NCBI GenBank assembly: GCA_021018815.1
Contig: JAITYX010000026.1
Span: 1,984,001-2,048,000 of the forward strand
From: Talinum fruticosum
Lineage: Eukaryota; Streptophyta; Magnoliopsida; Caryophyllales; Talinaceae
DNA length: 64,000 nt
Reading direction: 5' to 3'
Shown: piece after piece, positions 1 to 11,466 of the stretch
Layout: each line of letters begins with the position of its first letter
How positions within the stretch are numbered: position 1 is the stretch's first letter
Position numbers and translations under genes: made by a program
The notes under the pieces: model-generated
Seen by the model: the letters and a program-made list of their open reading frames with translations, nothing else
Databases searched by the model: none
Told to the model about the DNA's origin: nothing

Positions 1-463
1 CTTCGGCTTTCCCTTACTCTTGTTTTGGTTCCACTTCTTTTCTTTTTCCGAGCCTTGCCTCTTTCTTTCCTTGAGTTCTTTTCGCCTTATCTCCTTATCT
101 TTCTTTTTTTTTTTTTTGCATTGGCCTTTTTACATAATGCCACCACAAACTCCCTTTACACTAATCACTTCATTTGCTTATCTAATTTACACGTAAGTTA
201 GTCCTCTTTGCCCCTCTTTCTGTCCTTCTTTTTTTGTTGTTAGGATTATCTTAAGGTAAAGATCGAAATAATAAATCAGAAGTTGTCTCGGGTTTTAATT
301 ACTCGGGTCCGGGTGGGGAATCGGGAAGAATTAATATAATACACTAATTTATTTATTAAAGCACGCACGACTAAAAACTCATACTAAATAAAATAATTTA
401 CGCATCAATTACTTAATTTAATTTACTCCTATACTTAACCTACTTAAAATCTTGGGTCTCACA
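1..463 (-). repeat. A1 3' LTR, end fragment
   Basis: Positions 1-260 match 17385-17620 in the other A1 LTR (same CT-rich stretch, then the motif around cataatgccaccacaaa). The end at 461-463 (ACA) is followed by a pyrimidine tract. This is the pattern of the LTR/PPT boundary in A2 at 54488. The rest of the LTR lies outside the window. Confidence 0.8.
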
Positions 464-480
464 TTCTCCCCTTCTTCAAA
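464..480 (-). other. A1 polypurine tract
   Basis: A pyrimidine run on the plus strand (purines on the element strand) directly inside the LTR end, homologous to the A2 tract at 54489-54509. It primes plus-strand cDNA synthesis in intact elements. Confidence 0.7.
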
Positions 481-563
481 ACATTTCGTCTTTGAAATTT
501 AGATACCTGATGTTAATAGAGCGGGGTATTTCTCTTGTACTTCACGTTCGATTCCCATGTCGC

Positions 564-1032
564 TTATGCTAAGTTATGATGTTTTCGGAGTACTTTGACG
601 TACGGAATGATCTCGGTCCTAAGCTTTCGCTTGTGTGTTTGTGAGATGCGGATCGGTTCTTCTTCAAATGTAAGGTCCTCCTGGATCCTCAAAGGTTCAT
701 GTTTAACAACATGCTCCGGATTCGACACATATTTGCGAAGGTGAGTCACATGGAAGATCTCATGAATTATATATATATATATTTGTTTTTGCAAACTTTG
801 GAATGGCCTTATGAATCTAGGGCTAAGTTTACCTTTCTTCTCAAATCTCATGCCACCTTTTTTAGCTGAGAGACTCTTAAAAACACGTGATCCCCAACTT
901 AGAATTCTACGGGTCTCTGCTTCATATCCGCGTACTCTTTTGTCTATCTTGGGCAACCTGCAACCTTTCCCGTATTACCGTGATCGTTTCTATGGATTGA
1001 TCTATCATTCCAACCTTAGAAGGTATTCTTTC
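564..1032 (-). pseudogene. A1 integrase C-terminal remnant
   Basis: Encodes the C-terminal part of a Ty3/gypsy integrase. Visible pieces are the GKLSPRF(I)RPF block, the HEIFHVTHLRKYV block and the tail around EEEPIRI with KVLRKHH, matching the same region of A2 (54525-54902). A run of TA repeats at about 766-782 has replaced residues between the GPF-like block and the HVTHLRKY block. Upstream of about 1032 the sequence jumps straight to protease, so the zinc finger, catalytic core, RNase H and RT are absent. The CHDCR-like tail is truncated. Not functional. Confidence 0.85.
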
Positions 1033-1374
1033 TTCCTCGGGGTCGACATCGATACTAACGTGTGGTATAATCTATGACTGCTTATGTTTTGATAGTCAGT
1101 CCATCGTAAGGATAATGTAGAAATCTCGTATCGGTAACTCCCTCAAGTTTATCGGAAGAGTACTTCCGCTTATACGTAGTTGGAGATTGTTATAGATGAT
1201 GTTAGTTTGAGCTACTGACCCTATTGGAGTTGATACACGAAGTCCAACATTCGTCGTAGGAGGTTTACACGGTGATTTCATAGCAAATTCGGAATTCACA
1301 AAGGAAGGGGTCACTCATGAATCAAATAAAACATAGGCATGGAGGTTATGGAGGGGTACCGTACTTGCCACTAC
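1033..1374 (-). pseudogene. A1 aspartic protease remnant
   Basis: Matches the retropepsin region of A2 (about 57590-57918): the block around NVGLRVSTPIGSVAQTN and the REL-IRDF-IIL-MD block are recognisable. The active-site region reads V-L-F-D-S-stop, so the glycine of the DSGA triad is replaced by a stop codon. The left edge is the internal deletion that removed about 2.5 kb of pol. The right edge at 1374 is the junction with element B. Dead copy. Confidence 0.8.
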
Positions 1375-1599
1375 ATTTGATATATGTTTGGATGTACTGA
1401 AATTGAAGGAAAATTATGAAAAAATCTCTGTATAAAGGGCATTCATGAGTAATTTTGAGTTAGAAATTACTTTAGGTTAATTTAGATGGTTATTTGAATT
1501 AATGATGAGATTAAGGGAAAATTGAGAAGGATTTAAAACACCGAAAGGTATGGAAAAATTGAAATGATATGAGAAATTAGCATCTTCCGGGAAATTAAT
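1375..1599 (+). repeat. B 5' LTR, segment 1
   Basis: Aligns with 12504-12730 of the B 3' LTR with scattered substitutions. It ends with TTAAT (1595-1599), the target duplication of the nested solo LTR that starts at 1600. Confidence 0.9.
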
Positions 1600-4500
1600 T
1601 GTAAGACCCGTAATTTTGGGGTTAGGTGGTCTTACAAGGTAAAGCTAATTATTTAGCCTTGATTAAATAGTGTAGGTCGAGAGACCAAGTTATACGCGGT
1701 TAGATATTCGTAAATTTACTTGAGCGAGTTATTATTAGTTCCCGTAACTAAAAACTAATAGTGCGTATTAATTCCTCCTCACGAACCGCTCTGCCCGGAT
1801 TAGCTAAATAAAAACCCGAGACCATGTACGCTGCTTATTTAGGCCTACTCTAGTTATGGCTTAATAAAAAAAAAAAAAGAGAGGGAACTAAAACGGGATA
1901 AGAAAGGATGAGTTGGGCCCAATAAGGGAGGGAGACCGACGGTTAGTCGGTGGAGAAAGAGGGAAGCAAAGAAGAAGGCTCGGGGGCTTGAGCAGAGGAA
2001 AAGCAAGGGAAAAGCGAGAGAGGGAACCAGGAAAGAGAGGGAGGCCGCGCGAGAACCGAAGCAGAGGCCGAGGCCGGCGAGCGGAGCGACGAACGCGGGC
2101 GGGTGGCGGACGAAGGCGAAGGAAAGAAGCAAAGCGAGAGGAAGGGGAAAGAGGGAACACCGGACGGGGAAGAGAGAGACAGAGGAGGCGAGCGGTGCAG
2201 GAGACCCGGAGGGTGCCGACGACCACCGCGGACCCGAGAAAACAATGGGCGGTGACGCGAGTGGGCGGCGAGCAAGGGAAGAAAGCTAGAGACCGGGGCG
2301 GAGCGAAGGGCGAAGGAGAGACCCAAAATAGAGACAGACGAGCGAGAGTTCGGGAGGCCGGAACCGAGGAAAGGAACGGCCACAAGGGAGGAGAATCGGA
2401 ACGTGAGCCAAGGAGGGCCAGACCGAGAGGTGGTGAGGGCCGAAACGTCGAACCAAAAGCAAAAGGAAACGGGAGTCCCGAACCGACTCGAAATCGAACG
2501 CATAACACCGGTAGCAAGTAATTCAATCAATTTCGAACCCTAGAATTCGAGGTGGGTAGTCTTATACTCTAAACTATTAGTAATTTCGAAACCCCAATGA
2601 GTTTTGTTGTGATTATTGAATGTTTATGTGATAGAATGAAGTTAGGAAGTGGTTAGGACTGAATTAGGTTATAAGAAAATCGAATTGAATTGTTAAGTCT
2701 GAATTAGACACTCGAAGGAGCTTAGTAGTTGGTTAAGGCTAAGTTGAGATGCTGAACGTTTAAAAGGAGTTAGGTTGCGTAGGTATAGCGAGTATTGTGA
2801 AGGTCTTAATTAGCACTTAGAAATGAAGAAGGGGGATTTGGGTCTAAATTCCTAAGTTTTTGCGTTGGAAGGTAACGACTTATATTGGGAAATAACGAGT
2901 TAAGTATAAAAGAGGAGTGTGAGTTCACACCGAGTGACGCACAATCGAGGCATGGGAGTGAGAGGTGGGTGAGTATTAGGATCATTGAGTTCAAAAGATA
3001 ATTAAATCCTTGAGGTTGAACTAAATTCCAAGATAAGCGAAGCTAGCGAAAGTGGAGGGATGAAAAGATATTAAGAGCTATATGATTGAGTTTGGACAAG
3101 AAAAAGTGATTAATGAGATAGAAACTTAAGATAAGAGAAAATTACACTTGGAGATGAAGGGAGCTAGAGGAATTTTAGTAGTGAAGTAAGAATGAGAGCT
3201 ATCCGACTAAGTATAAGTAAGAAGAGGCTGATTAGTAATGTGGACGTAATCGGAAAATATTGAAGCAAAGATGGTAAATTGTGAGAAGTTAGGACATGTG
3301 AGATTAATGGTAACTACTTATGGTTATTGTGGCTAAACAAAAGGAAATTAATCTTACTAAATGGGAGAATTGAGAAAGGTTTAGTTGAAGAGAAGCCGAG
3401 AATGACTATCTCGTGTTGAATTGCGACTATCTCGTACAAGTGATTGTGTTAAAGGTTGTTCAAAAGTTGGTTTTGAAAGAAGTTCTATGTTTTACGCAAA
3501 ATGATGCTTGAATGTGACTTGTGTGATACATGATTTTCAAACGTGAAAGCGTACTTTTAAGAGGTGAAATTGATTTGAGAATGCTCGTTTGAAACAAGCT
3601 TGATAAGTGATCATGTTAAAGAAACTGTTGTGAATCGACTTTGCCTGGATCGTTTAGCACAAGGAAGGATTCTAGCTAGGGGTCCTGTGTTGCAGGACGC
3701 CCAATTGGAATCTTCCTAGATAGGTCCCGGAGCCTTTTATTTGGGGTCGCGCCCGGAGAAATCGGAGAAACTATGAGAAATTGCGAAGTGCTAGTTCGAG
3801 TCCCAAACCTGGAAAGTGATTCACCGAAAGAGATGCATTGAAAATGATTCATGAAAAGTGATTTAATTGAAATGATTCGGTTTCGAGTGAAAGCCTTTGA
3901 AAGAAAGTGTAGGGGTTGACCCACCTTGTTGAAAGTTGATTCAGTCCAAAAGAGAATTATGATGAATGTGAAATCGTGCTTTTAAATGATTAAAGAGTCA
4001 TGATATTTACGTTGCAAGAGATTTCATTGAAAAGATCTAGATTTGTATTATGTTATTACGTTTTCACCGATTTCATTAGTATGAGATGTATGTGTAAAGA
4101 ATTTCCATTTTAAGGGTGTAAGACTTAGGTGAGCCCATGGTTTATTGCTCGCCTCCACAAATTTCCCCCTCCCAGGTGTTGCAGGTACATTTTCAGAATG
4201 TGTGATCTACCTTAGCATATTTCGGACTCAGCTGGCTCGTCTGTCATTGCGTGCTAAGTGATTCGAGTCAAGAATATGCATTTCTTATATTTCTCAGTAG
4301 TTTGTAATTTAGTTCATATAGTTGTAACCGATGTATAACGAACCATTTAGATTGTTTTAAATTTTACCGCATGATTGGTTGGACTCCGGTGTGTGGCCGT
4401 TGAGTTGTATACTCCGAGCGTGTGGCTCGTTGAGTTATATTGTGGTTTTTATGCAGGGTTTTAAGGCTTTAAGCTTAAGGGATACTATACATTACAAACA

Positions 4501-4638
4501 GAACTCGACGAAATTTTTAAGAAATTTCAAATTCTCTTCGAAGACCACCTTTATTACCATTAAGTTGGATTTAGATAACCAAACCAATCTCGAAAGAGCC
4601 TTGATGTAATACTCCCGGGGGTGTTTTGGGGTGTTACA
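1600..4638 (+). repeat. Tekay-group (A-like) solo LTR, complete, with target duplication
   Basis: A 3039-bp solo LTR beginning TGTAAGACCC and ending GGGGTGTTACA. It is flanked by perfect 5-bp duplications TTAAT at 1595-1599 and 4639-4643. The B 3' LTR at 12728-12740 shows the uninterrupted site. The sequence is a diverged, plus-oriented relative of the A1, A2 and A3 LTRs; the blocks at 2540-2700 and 4379-4520 are clear matches. It contains a GC- and purine-rich tract at 1860-2520 in which several frames lack stop codons. These open frames are a composition effect, not genes. Solo LTRs normally arise by recombination between the two LTRs of one element. Confidence 0.93.
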
Positions 4639-4731
4639 TTAATTATGCCATTAAAAAACAAAATAAGGTTAGAAAGTAAGTACATAAAGGAACGAATAAA
4701 AGTATATACCTAATAAATCTGAATAGTGGTA

Positions 4732-4770
<39 letters not shown>

Positions 4771-5110
4771 TTTCCTTGGTTTTATATATATGCATTTTAT
4801 AAAAAGAAAATAAATGAATCTTATAGGTTAGAGATAATCTTAGTATCATTTAGAAGAAAACTAACTTTGTTAATCTTCATTTCAAGTATCTTTGAAGTGA
4901 TTTAATAAATAAAGATTAAAAATTTAGTTTATTAATAAAACTTTTATATCTCTACTTAAGGTCATCGAGCGTTGTGCGTTCATCCGGATTCTTCCCAAAA
5001 AGGAAAGAAGAACATCAGCATAAGGTACGTTCATTGATTGTGCCCTTTAATGTTTATTTACAAATCAAGGCCGGATATGGCCAACATCAATAACAAGAAA
5101 GAATCATTTG
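4639..5110 (+). repeat. B 5' LTR, segment 2
   Basis: Continues the B 5' LTR after the TTAAT duplication and aligns with 12732-13265. It includes a (TA)n run at 4735-4767 whose counterpart is at 12822-12848. About 100 bp present around 12860-12945 are missing here. It ends with ATTTG (5106-5110), the target duplication of the next nested LTR. Confidence 0.9.
4735..4767. repeat. (TA)n microsatellite
   Basis: Pure TA dinucleotide run inside the B 5' LTR. The orthologous run in the 3' LTR (12822-12848) differs in length. Confidence 0.95.
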
Positions 5111-6700
5111 TGAAGACTCAGATTTTTACTTACTCGTTTCGAGTTCCATCACGGAATCAGGTATAAGACTTCATCTCTTATAGGGTTTTGACTTCCAGTC
5201 ATTCCATGCCTCTTAGAAACTTTTCCGAGTGATATAACATTTCTTCGAGTGTTATAGAAACTATTATGCTTTTTCGCTTGACTCGATTGACTCGAAAGCA
5301 TACTTCTATATGCTACTTCTTACTCAGCTTTGAGTCACTCAACACTCGGATATATCGCATGATTCAAACACTATCTTTTCCGTACTCTAACTCAGGTCCG
5401 ACTTCATGTTTCGGATAATACATTGTTCCAAGTCAAGCATATTTTAGTTTGAATTTCGTTTAGTCTAGATCAAGTCTGTTTACTCGATATTCTTTATCCG
5501 ACTTGATTGCCTACTAGACTGACTAAGGTGGAATTTTGAGTTTCATGGATATTAGACTCAAAAAATTTCTTTGTCTTTTCTAACCCGGATAATTATCTCT
5601 TAATTATCTTAATTATAATATTATCTCGTGTCTAATTTTGGACCAAAGTATTTTATACTTTGAGAACCAAATTGATTTACTTTGTAGGTTATTCAAACGA
5701 GGCTATCCTAATTTGAAATACAAAAGTAACCCGCTTCAAAACGTCAAATCACCAGCAGACAAGGCTTTTTCCGCATTCGACCTAGCCCCGGACACTCTGT
5801 CAGGGTTGTCCGTTTCCAAAATTGGAAATCTGCAACGAGTAAGCTCAACGGTGGCTTCCACCTTATTTTTCAAGACACCACCAGTGGCTTTGGGACTTCT
5901 AAAGGAGTCAAGAACCGTTGCCCAACGTTCATATCTCAACGGATATTTTCCGAGTGATTCAGAAAATCATCTACAATGGTCTTAAAGGATTTCCAGTCGG
6001 AAGATGGACACAACGGCTATGCTGCTTGGTCATCTATAAATAGAAGCCAACTTTCAATACTTGAAGATTGCCGAACCTATTGTTAATATACATACTTGAT
6101 CAAAAGTCATTGTATTCATTCTCAATCTTCTACTTACAACTCCAACTCAGTATTTCGTAACTTTCTGAGTTGTAAGGTCTTGTACTTAGTAACAAACACT
6201 TTCTTTCTTACTTTCTAAGTAAGGTCCCTTGACTGAGCTGTAAGGGTTAACTTAGCTCGGTTGTCCCTAACTCGTAAGTGTTATCTCGGTTAGGAAGTAC
6301 TAGATCGGATAAGGGAATTTCGAGTCTAGGAAAAACCTGTAAGAAGTTGTTTAAGGGAGCAACTTGGGTCAAGTTAGTCTACTGCATTTTGTGGACTCAA
6401 AATAGTGGATTTGACTTCTTGCTTGGATTAGCATGGTTCGTGGTTTTCCGCCCTATGAGGGTTTCCACGTACTTTTTGTGTTATTATTTTTCCGAGTGCA
6501 TTGTAGACTCGAGACAGGTTCAAAGTTTCTGTTTAATCTGTTTCTTCATTCTTTACTCGAATTCGAGTTAGTACATTTCGAGCTCATCCCCGACTCTTAC
6601 TCACCTCGGATTCACATCTATATTAAATTTCAAGCAAATTTCATCATCACCCTATTCACCCCCTCTAGGGTGACTTAGCCTCTCCCCGAGCAAACCTTCA
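5111..6700 (+). repeat. SIRE/Maximus-like copia solo LTR, complete, with target duplication
   Basis: A 1590-bp solo LTR from TGAAGACTCAG to GAGCAAACCTTCA, flanked by perfect ATTTG duplications (5106-5110 and 6701-6705). The empty site is visible at 13258-13270 in the B 3' LTR. It aligns along its length with the C1 LTR (23459-25043). A TATA box (ctataaatag) lies near 6035, followed by the conserved R/U5-like stretch ending in caccctattcacc. The short open frames inside are not genes. Confidence 0.93.
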
Positions 6701-7402
6701 ATTTGCAAATAATATTTGCCATCATTAACATGGACCCGCCCATCAAGTGCCATTATTTGGTACTCCTCAATATCCAGGTTGGTCACATCGTACATGTTGG
6801 CCGCCTTCAACCGGACTATCCGATCGATCCGGGTGTGTGCACATGCGTTTAGGGAAACCCGATGATCGAAGGGATCCATTCAGATAATTAATTAGTAACA
6901 GTTTTACATTATTCACTCTCCCTCATTTACAAATGAATTGAAATGAATGCGCTCAACTCAATTATTTCATAACTTTTCTTTTACAGACATGATAATGGAC
7001 GTATTGAGTTTCGACTCACATTTCCAAAATATTTTCCCTGTTTTGTTTTAGGTAAGAATAATGAAGATGACAGGTTGTAGAAGAGTTTGTCCGAGACTTA
7101 GAGGCTCGGCTCGCAGTGACGACGTTTTTAGATAATAGTGAATAGTGACGCTATTTAAAGTTAGCAAATAATGGGTTATCATGTACTTTGTTTCGGCTTT
7201 GTACATACTATAGTACCTTTGGTTGTTGACCGTTAAGATAATGTAATCTATGTTAAATATTTTAGTATTGACTCACAGTAGCCTTGCCCTTTCCGCTAGT
7301 AAGGGCAGCGGTAACTGACTCCTAACTCTTTTTCCGCTGCGCTAATGACTAGTTAGCGGTTTATTTAGACTAAACTAGTGATTATGGGTTGGGGGCATTG
7401 CA
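6701..7402 (+). repeat. B 5' LTR, segment 3 (3' end)
   Basis: Aligns with 13260-13963 of the B 3' LTR and ends with GCATTGCA at 7402, against GCGTTACA in the 3' LTR. A tRNA-iMet-type primer binding site follows. This is the U5 end of the element. Confidence 0.9.
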
Positions 7403-7406
7403 GATG

Positions 7407-7418
7407 TGGTATCGGAGC
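7407..7418 (+). other. B primer binding site (initiator tRNA-Met type)
   Basis: TGGTATCGGAGC lies 4 bp after the LTR end. It differs from the usual plant iMet site (TGGTATCAGAGC) at one base. In intact elements it primes minus-strand cDNA synthesis. Confidence 0.85.
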
Positions 7419-7567
7419 CTAGGTTTAAGATATCATTCGAGCCATATCGGAATTATAAGAGTAAAGTTAGGTTTAGAATATTTCGAGTGCTTTAGTATTT
7501 GAATATAGAACAAGAAGTCTCGGTAACGTAATGAGTAAATCCAAGTACATCTATTTGTTTTGTAGAA

Positions 7568-8569
7568 TGTCTCAAGGTACAAGTAACAACCAGCCCGAGA
7601 ATAGTGGCCATGAAGGGACAATGAGAGATTTGGTTATCAATCTCCATGAAATACCTGCTAACTCACAGATAGCAAAGTAACAAAACCCCGTTTGTCGCTT
7701 TTGCACAACCAAACTCACAAGAAAATGCCAACCCCGCATATTGGGGAAATTTGGTTCAAGAATTACTAAAGAGGGTACCTATCCCTACGGCCCCACCCGA
7801 ATCTTCCAAGAATATATAAAAATTAGCAGATAGGGTGCCCAAAAGGAACCCCAAAATGTATAATGGAAAAATTGACCCAGTGGAATTAGAAGAGTGGATC
7901 AGGAACCTGGAGAAAATTTTCATGATCCTCGATGTACTCGAAGACAAAAAGGTGGTCATAGGAACCTTTTATTTATCCAGGGAGGCGGACATATGGTGGA
8001 ACACAATTAAAGAAAAATGCCGAGGACCCGAGTTTACTTGGCTTGAATTTTTGGAGGAACTTAGAGCTATGCTTCGGTCCAACGTCGGAAAGATAAATAA
8101 TTTCTAGAACTAAGGATGACGAGAGGGCATGACGGTGATGTAATACACCTCTAAGTTTAATGAGTTGGCTCGGTTCGCCCAAGACTTTGTGTTTACGGAG
8201 AGGATGAAAATGTTAAGATATGAAGAAGGTGTTTATACGACACCAACTAGCTGGGCAACCAATTAAGACTACCCAGGAGTTGTATAAGAGAGCCATAGAG
8301 GTTGACAGGATAAAGACCGAACCGAGAGCCCAGAGCACAGGATGTTCCAAACGAAAATGGAACGATAGGGGAAACCAAAATCGTGGTGGAAATAACATAG
8401 CAAGGAAGGCGAACTCCAGCCAAGCTAAAAACTCTGCACTTGCTAGCCATGAACCATGTGAGAAGTGTGGCAGGACCAACCATACAACAATAGAGTATAG
8501 AGTTGGGACAAATAAATGCAATTGGTGTGGAAGTACGCAGCATCGAGTGCTCAACTGTCCTAGGAGGTA
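7568..8569 (+). pseudogene. B gag remnant
   Basis: Starts with an ATG at 7568 and reads through several frames. A Ty3-type gag core is visible in the 7835-8107 frame (E-EWIRNLEKIF, then ADIWW, then TWLEFLEEL). The last frame (8220-8569) carries two zinc knuckles. The first, C-E-K-C-G-R-T-N-H-T-T-I-E-Y, has lost its final cysteine. The second, C-N-W-C-G-S-T-Q-H-R-V-L-N-C, is complete. The paired-knuckle layout is typical of Tekay/Del chromoviruses. Stops at 7677 and 8104 and frameshifts show it is inactive. Confidence 0.85.
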
Positions 8570-8699
8570 GAAAGCCGTGGAAAAGGGAGCAGTCAGGCCA
8601 TTACCTAACCTACGTATAGGACCTTCCCCAACTATTCCTGTTAACGTAGGTCGTGTATATACCATGAACAAAAAGGATGCAGCCGCTTCGGGTAAGGTA

Positions 8700-9060
8700 G
8701 TTTCGGAACTCTCTTTTTAAATTCAAAGCTAATTTATGCGTTATTTGATTCTGGAGCTTCACATTCATTTGTGTCAACTCATGTTGTATCTCAACTCAAT
8801 TTAGAAGCGCATAAAGCCTTGACCACATATCAAATCACTTTACATAATGGTTGAGTGGTAGAGTGTCCGTTTTCGTACAAGGAAGTTCCATTAACTATAG
8901 CCGGAGAGGATTTTCCAACCAATCTTATCTAGTTTGATCTAGTTAACTTTGAAATAATTTTAGGAATGGATTAGTTGTCAAAATATGGGGCCAAAATCAA
9001 TTGTGATGAATGAAAGGTGATATTAAAAAGTAGGCAAGGAGGAAATGTATGTTTTTAAGG
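8700..9060 (+). pseudogene. B aspartic protease remnant
   Basis: The retropepsin active site is legible: ALFDSGASHSFV near 8735-8770, followed by VECPFSYKEVPLTIAGEDF and EIILGMD-LSKYGA, as in other Tekay-type proteases. Stops fall in the middle of the domain (after the HNG segment and inside the GMDWLS block, where W is a stop). Same strand and order as the gag before it and the RT after it. Confidence 0.82.
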
Positions 9061-9189
9061 AGACGAGAATAAAATGGAATGCTCCTTCGTATCTTTGACA
9101 AATGCAGCAAAACTCTTGAAAATGGGGTGTCAAGGTTATTAGTGTTATACTATTACAGAAAAAGAGGAAAAAGTGAGACTCGAGGATAT

Positions 9190-9990
9190 TCCGGTTATAA
9201 GTGAATTCCTCGATGTTTTCTCCGAGGAACTTCCGAGATTGCCGCCTCGAGAGAAGTAGATTTTGAAGTGAAATTATATCCGTAAGCCCGACCAATTTCT
9301 AAAGCACCCAATAGAATTGGCCCAACAGAGTTGAAAGAATTGAAAAGTCAATTGGAAGAACTTATGGAGAAAGGATTTATCCGATCAAGTACTTCACCTT
9401 GGGGAGCACCAAGTGTTAATTGTGAAGAAATAGGATGGCACCTTGCGGTTATGCATTGATTATAGGGAGTTGAATAAACTTACGATCAAGAATAAATATC
9501 CTCTACCCCGGATCGACGATTTATTCGATCAATTACAAGGTGCTGAAATATTTTCAAAAATAGACATAAGGTCCGGATACCATCAACTTACGATAAGAAA
9601 TGAAGACATACCCAAAACTGCATTTCTAACTAGGTATGGCCATTATGAGTTTATTATCATGCCTTTTGGGTTAACTAATGCACCTGCCAAGTTCATGGAT
9701 CCGATGAATAGGATTTTCAGACCTTATCTAGACAAATTTATGGTCGTGTTCATTGATGATATATTGGTATACTCGAAGAATAAAGAGGAATATGTCCATC
9801 ATTTGTGGATAGTATTGCAAGTCTTAAGGGAGCACCAGTTATATGCCAAATTACAAAAGTGTGAGTTCTGGTTAAATGAAGTGACATTTTTAGGACATGT
9901 GGTATCCCAAGAGGGGATAAAGGTAGACCCACACAAGATATAAGCGAGTCATCGAATGGCCCACACCAACCAATGTTACTGAGGTGAGAA
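9190..9990 (+). pseudogene. B reverse transcriptase remnant
   Basis: The 9443-9943 frame is an open Ty3/gypsy RT core: [11 protein letters not shown], then [13 protein letters not shown], then [12 protein letters not shown]. The catalytic FIDD lies near 9750-9761 and [12 protein letters not shown] closes the domain. The upstream part (9190-9440) holds the PPREK and [13 protein letters not shown] regions in other frames with stops. A frame break near 9943 separates it from the RVIEWP-FLGLAGYY segment at the start of RNase H. The catalytic aspartates are present, but the ORF is broken. Confidence 0.88.
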
Positions 9991-10545
9991 GCTTTCTAGG
10001 GTTAGCTGGATACTATTGAAGATTTGTATAAGGCTTTTCAAAATTGGGCCTGCTTATGACTAACCTTTTAAAGAAAACCACCAAATTTGAATGGTCTACT
10101 GAGTGTGAAAAAGCATTCCAAACCTTAAAAGGCAAGTTGACTACTTACCTGCGATCGACCCTCCCTAAAGAAGGCAAGGAGCATACCATCTATAGTGATG
10201 CTTCGAAAAATTGATTAGGGTGCATATTGATGCAAAATGGTAAAGTGGTAGCATATGCTTCTCGGCAGTTAAAACCATATGAAGAAATTACCCTACTCAT
10301 GATTTGGAATAGGTCTGCAGATTATGTTTGCTTTGAAAATTTGGAGACATTATTTATAGGGAATATCTTGTAAGGGATATACTGGTCACCAAATTTCGAA
10401 GTACGTGTTCACTCAAAAGGAGCTTAATTTGAGACAAAGGAGATGGTTGGAACTGCTAAAGGATTATGACTTGGAGATTCAATACCATCCAGGTAAAGCC
10501 AACGTTGTAGTTGTCGCCTTAAGTAGAAAAGCTCAAGCATCACAT
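9991..10545 (+). pseudogene. B RNase H remnant
   Basis: The retroviral-type RNase H follows RT: FEWSTECEKAFQTLK, then YSDASKN-LGCILMQNGKVVAYASRQLKPYEE (read with one stop). The domain ends near [19 protein letters not shown] and YHPGKANV. Several stops and frame changes interrupt the HDLE-to-TDHKSL portion. It is followed by integrase pieces. Confidence 0.8.
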
Positions 10546-11403
10546 GAATAGTCCGATTATCACCCAAACAATCGTTATTCGGGAATTATAAACAGCATTA
10601 GTTGAGATCATTAGACACCAAGGAGACAAAGGGGTGCTAAATGTTTTAGAAGTCGGACCGTCAATTGCAGATGAAATCAAAATAGGACGGAAGAAAGACG
10701 ATAAATTGTTGAGGATTGAGCATAATATTAAAGAGGGTAAATTCCCGAATTCTCGTACAATAATAGCTACCAGGCCACAATAAAAATGGCCCCATTTGAA
10801 GCCCTCTATGGAAGAAAATGCGAACGCCCTTATGTTGGAGCGATTTAGATGAGACGCTCACAATAGGACCAGAATTGATACAAGATACTACCGAAACGAG
10901 TGAGAGTGATACAACAACGAATCAAAGAAGCTCGGAGTAGACAAAAACGTTATGCGGATCAACAAAGGAAACCTCTAGAATTTCAAGTAGGGGATATGGT
11001 CTTTCTAAAGGTATCCCCAACAAAAGGGATCAAAAGATTCGGAATTAGTGGAAAATTAAGCCCTAGATACATTGGGCCATATGAGATAATTCAAAAGTTA
11101 AACCCCGTGACCTACAAATTATCCTTACCAGTCGATCCGGAGCATATCCATGATGTTTTTCATATATCTCAACTTCGGAAGTACATATCCGACCCAAGCC
11201 ACATCATAGAGACCGAACCAGTGGGTATCGCTCGGAACTTAACACATGAGGAATATCCGGTCCAAATCTTAGATCGGAGGATTAAACAACTTTGTACTAA
11301 AACTATTCCTCCGGTCAAGGTCTTATGGTCAAATCACACTTCAATCGAAGTCACTTGGGAAACCGAGGAAGATATGAGAAACCAGTACCTACACCTATTC
11401 TAA
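10546..11403 (+). pseudogene. B integrase remnant lacking the catalytic core
   Basis: The stretch from 10546 to about 10750 is linker. It then jumps to the late core ([16 protein letters not shown] near 10780-10830), so the zinc finger and the DDE catalytic core are deleted. An open C-terminal frame at 10900-11403 carries the GDMVFLKVSP, GKLSPRYIGPYEII and HDVFHISQLRKYISDP blocks. It ends with a CHDCR-like tail (YPVQILDRR to VTWETEEDM). The stop lies just before the PPT. No integration activity is possible. Confidence 0.87.
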
Positions 11404-11454
11404 GGTAATATTTATACCATTTTACCTAAAAGTTTCGAGGACAAAACTTATTCT

Positions 11455-11466
11455 AAGGGGGAAGAC
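11455..11466 (+). other. B polypurine tract
   Basis: AAGGGGGAAGAC immediately precedes the 3' LTR start TGTAACAACC. It is the plus-strand primer site. Confidence 0.85.

Noticed and set aside
1854..2530. Three long overlapping open frames (about 92-212 codons, both strands) in the solo LTR
   Set aside because: The tract is GC- and purine-rich, so stop codons are rare in several frames at once. The products are Arg/Gly/Glu or Ser/Pro/Leu strings without domains, and the tract lies inside an LTR.
5638..5985. ORF starting MDQSILYFENQ, with a relative at 23980
   Set aside because: Both copies lie in the U3 part of copia LTRs; the shared reading frame reflects LTR homology, and the protein has no domain and diverges by frameshift.
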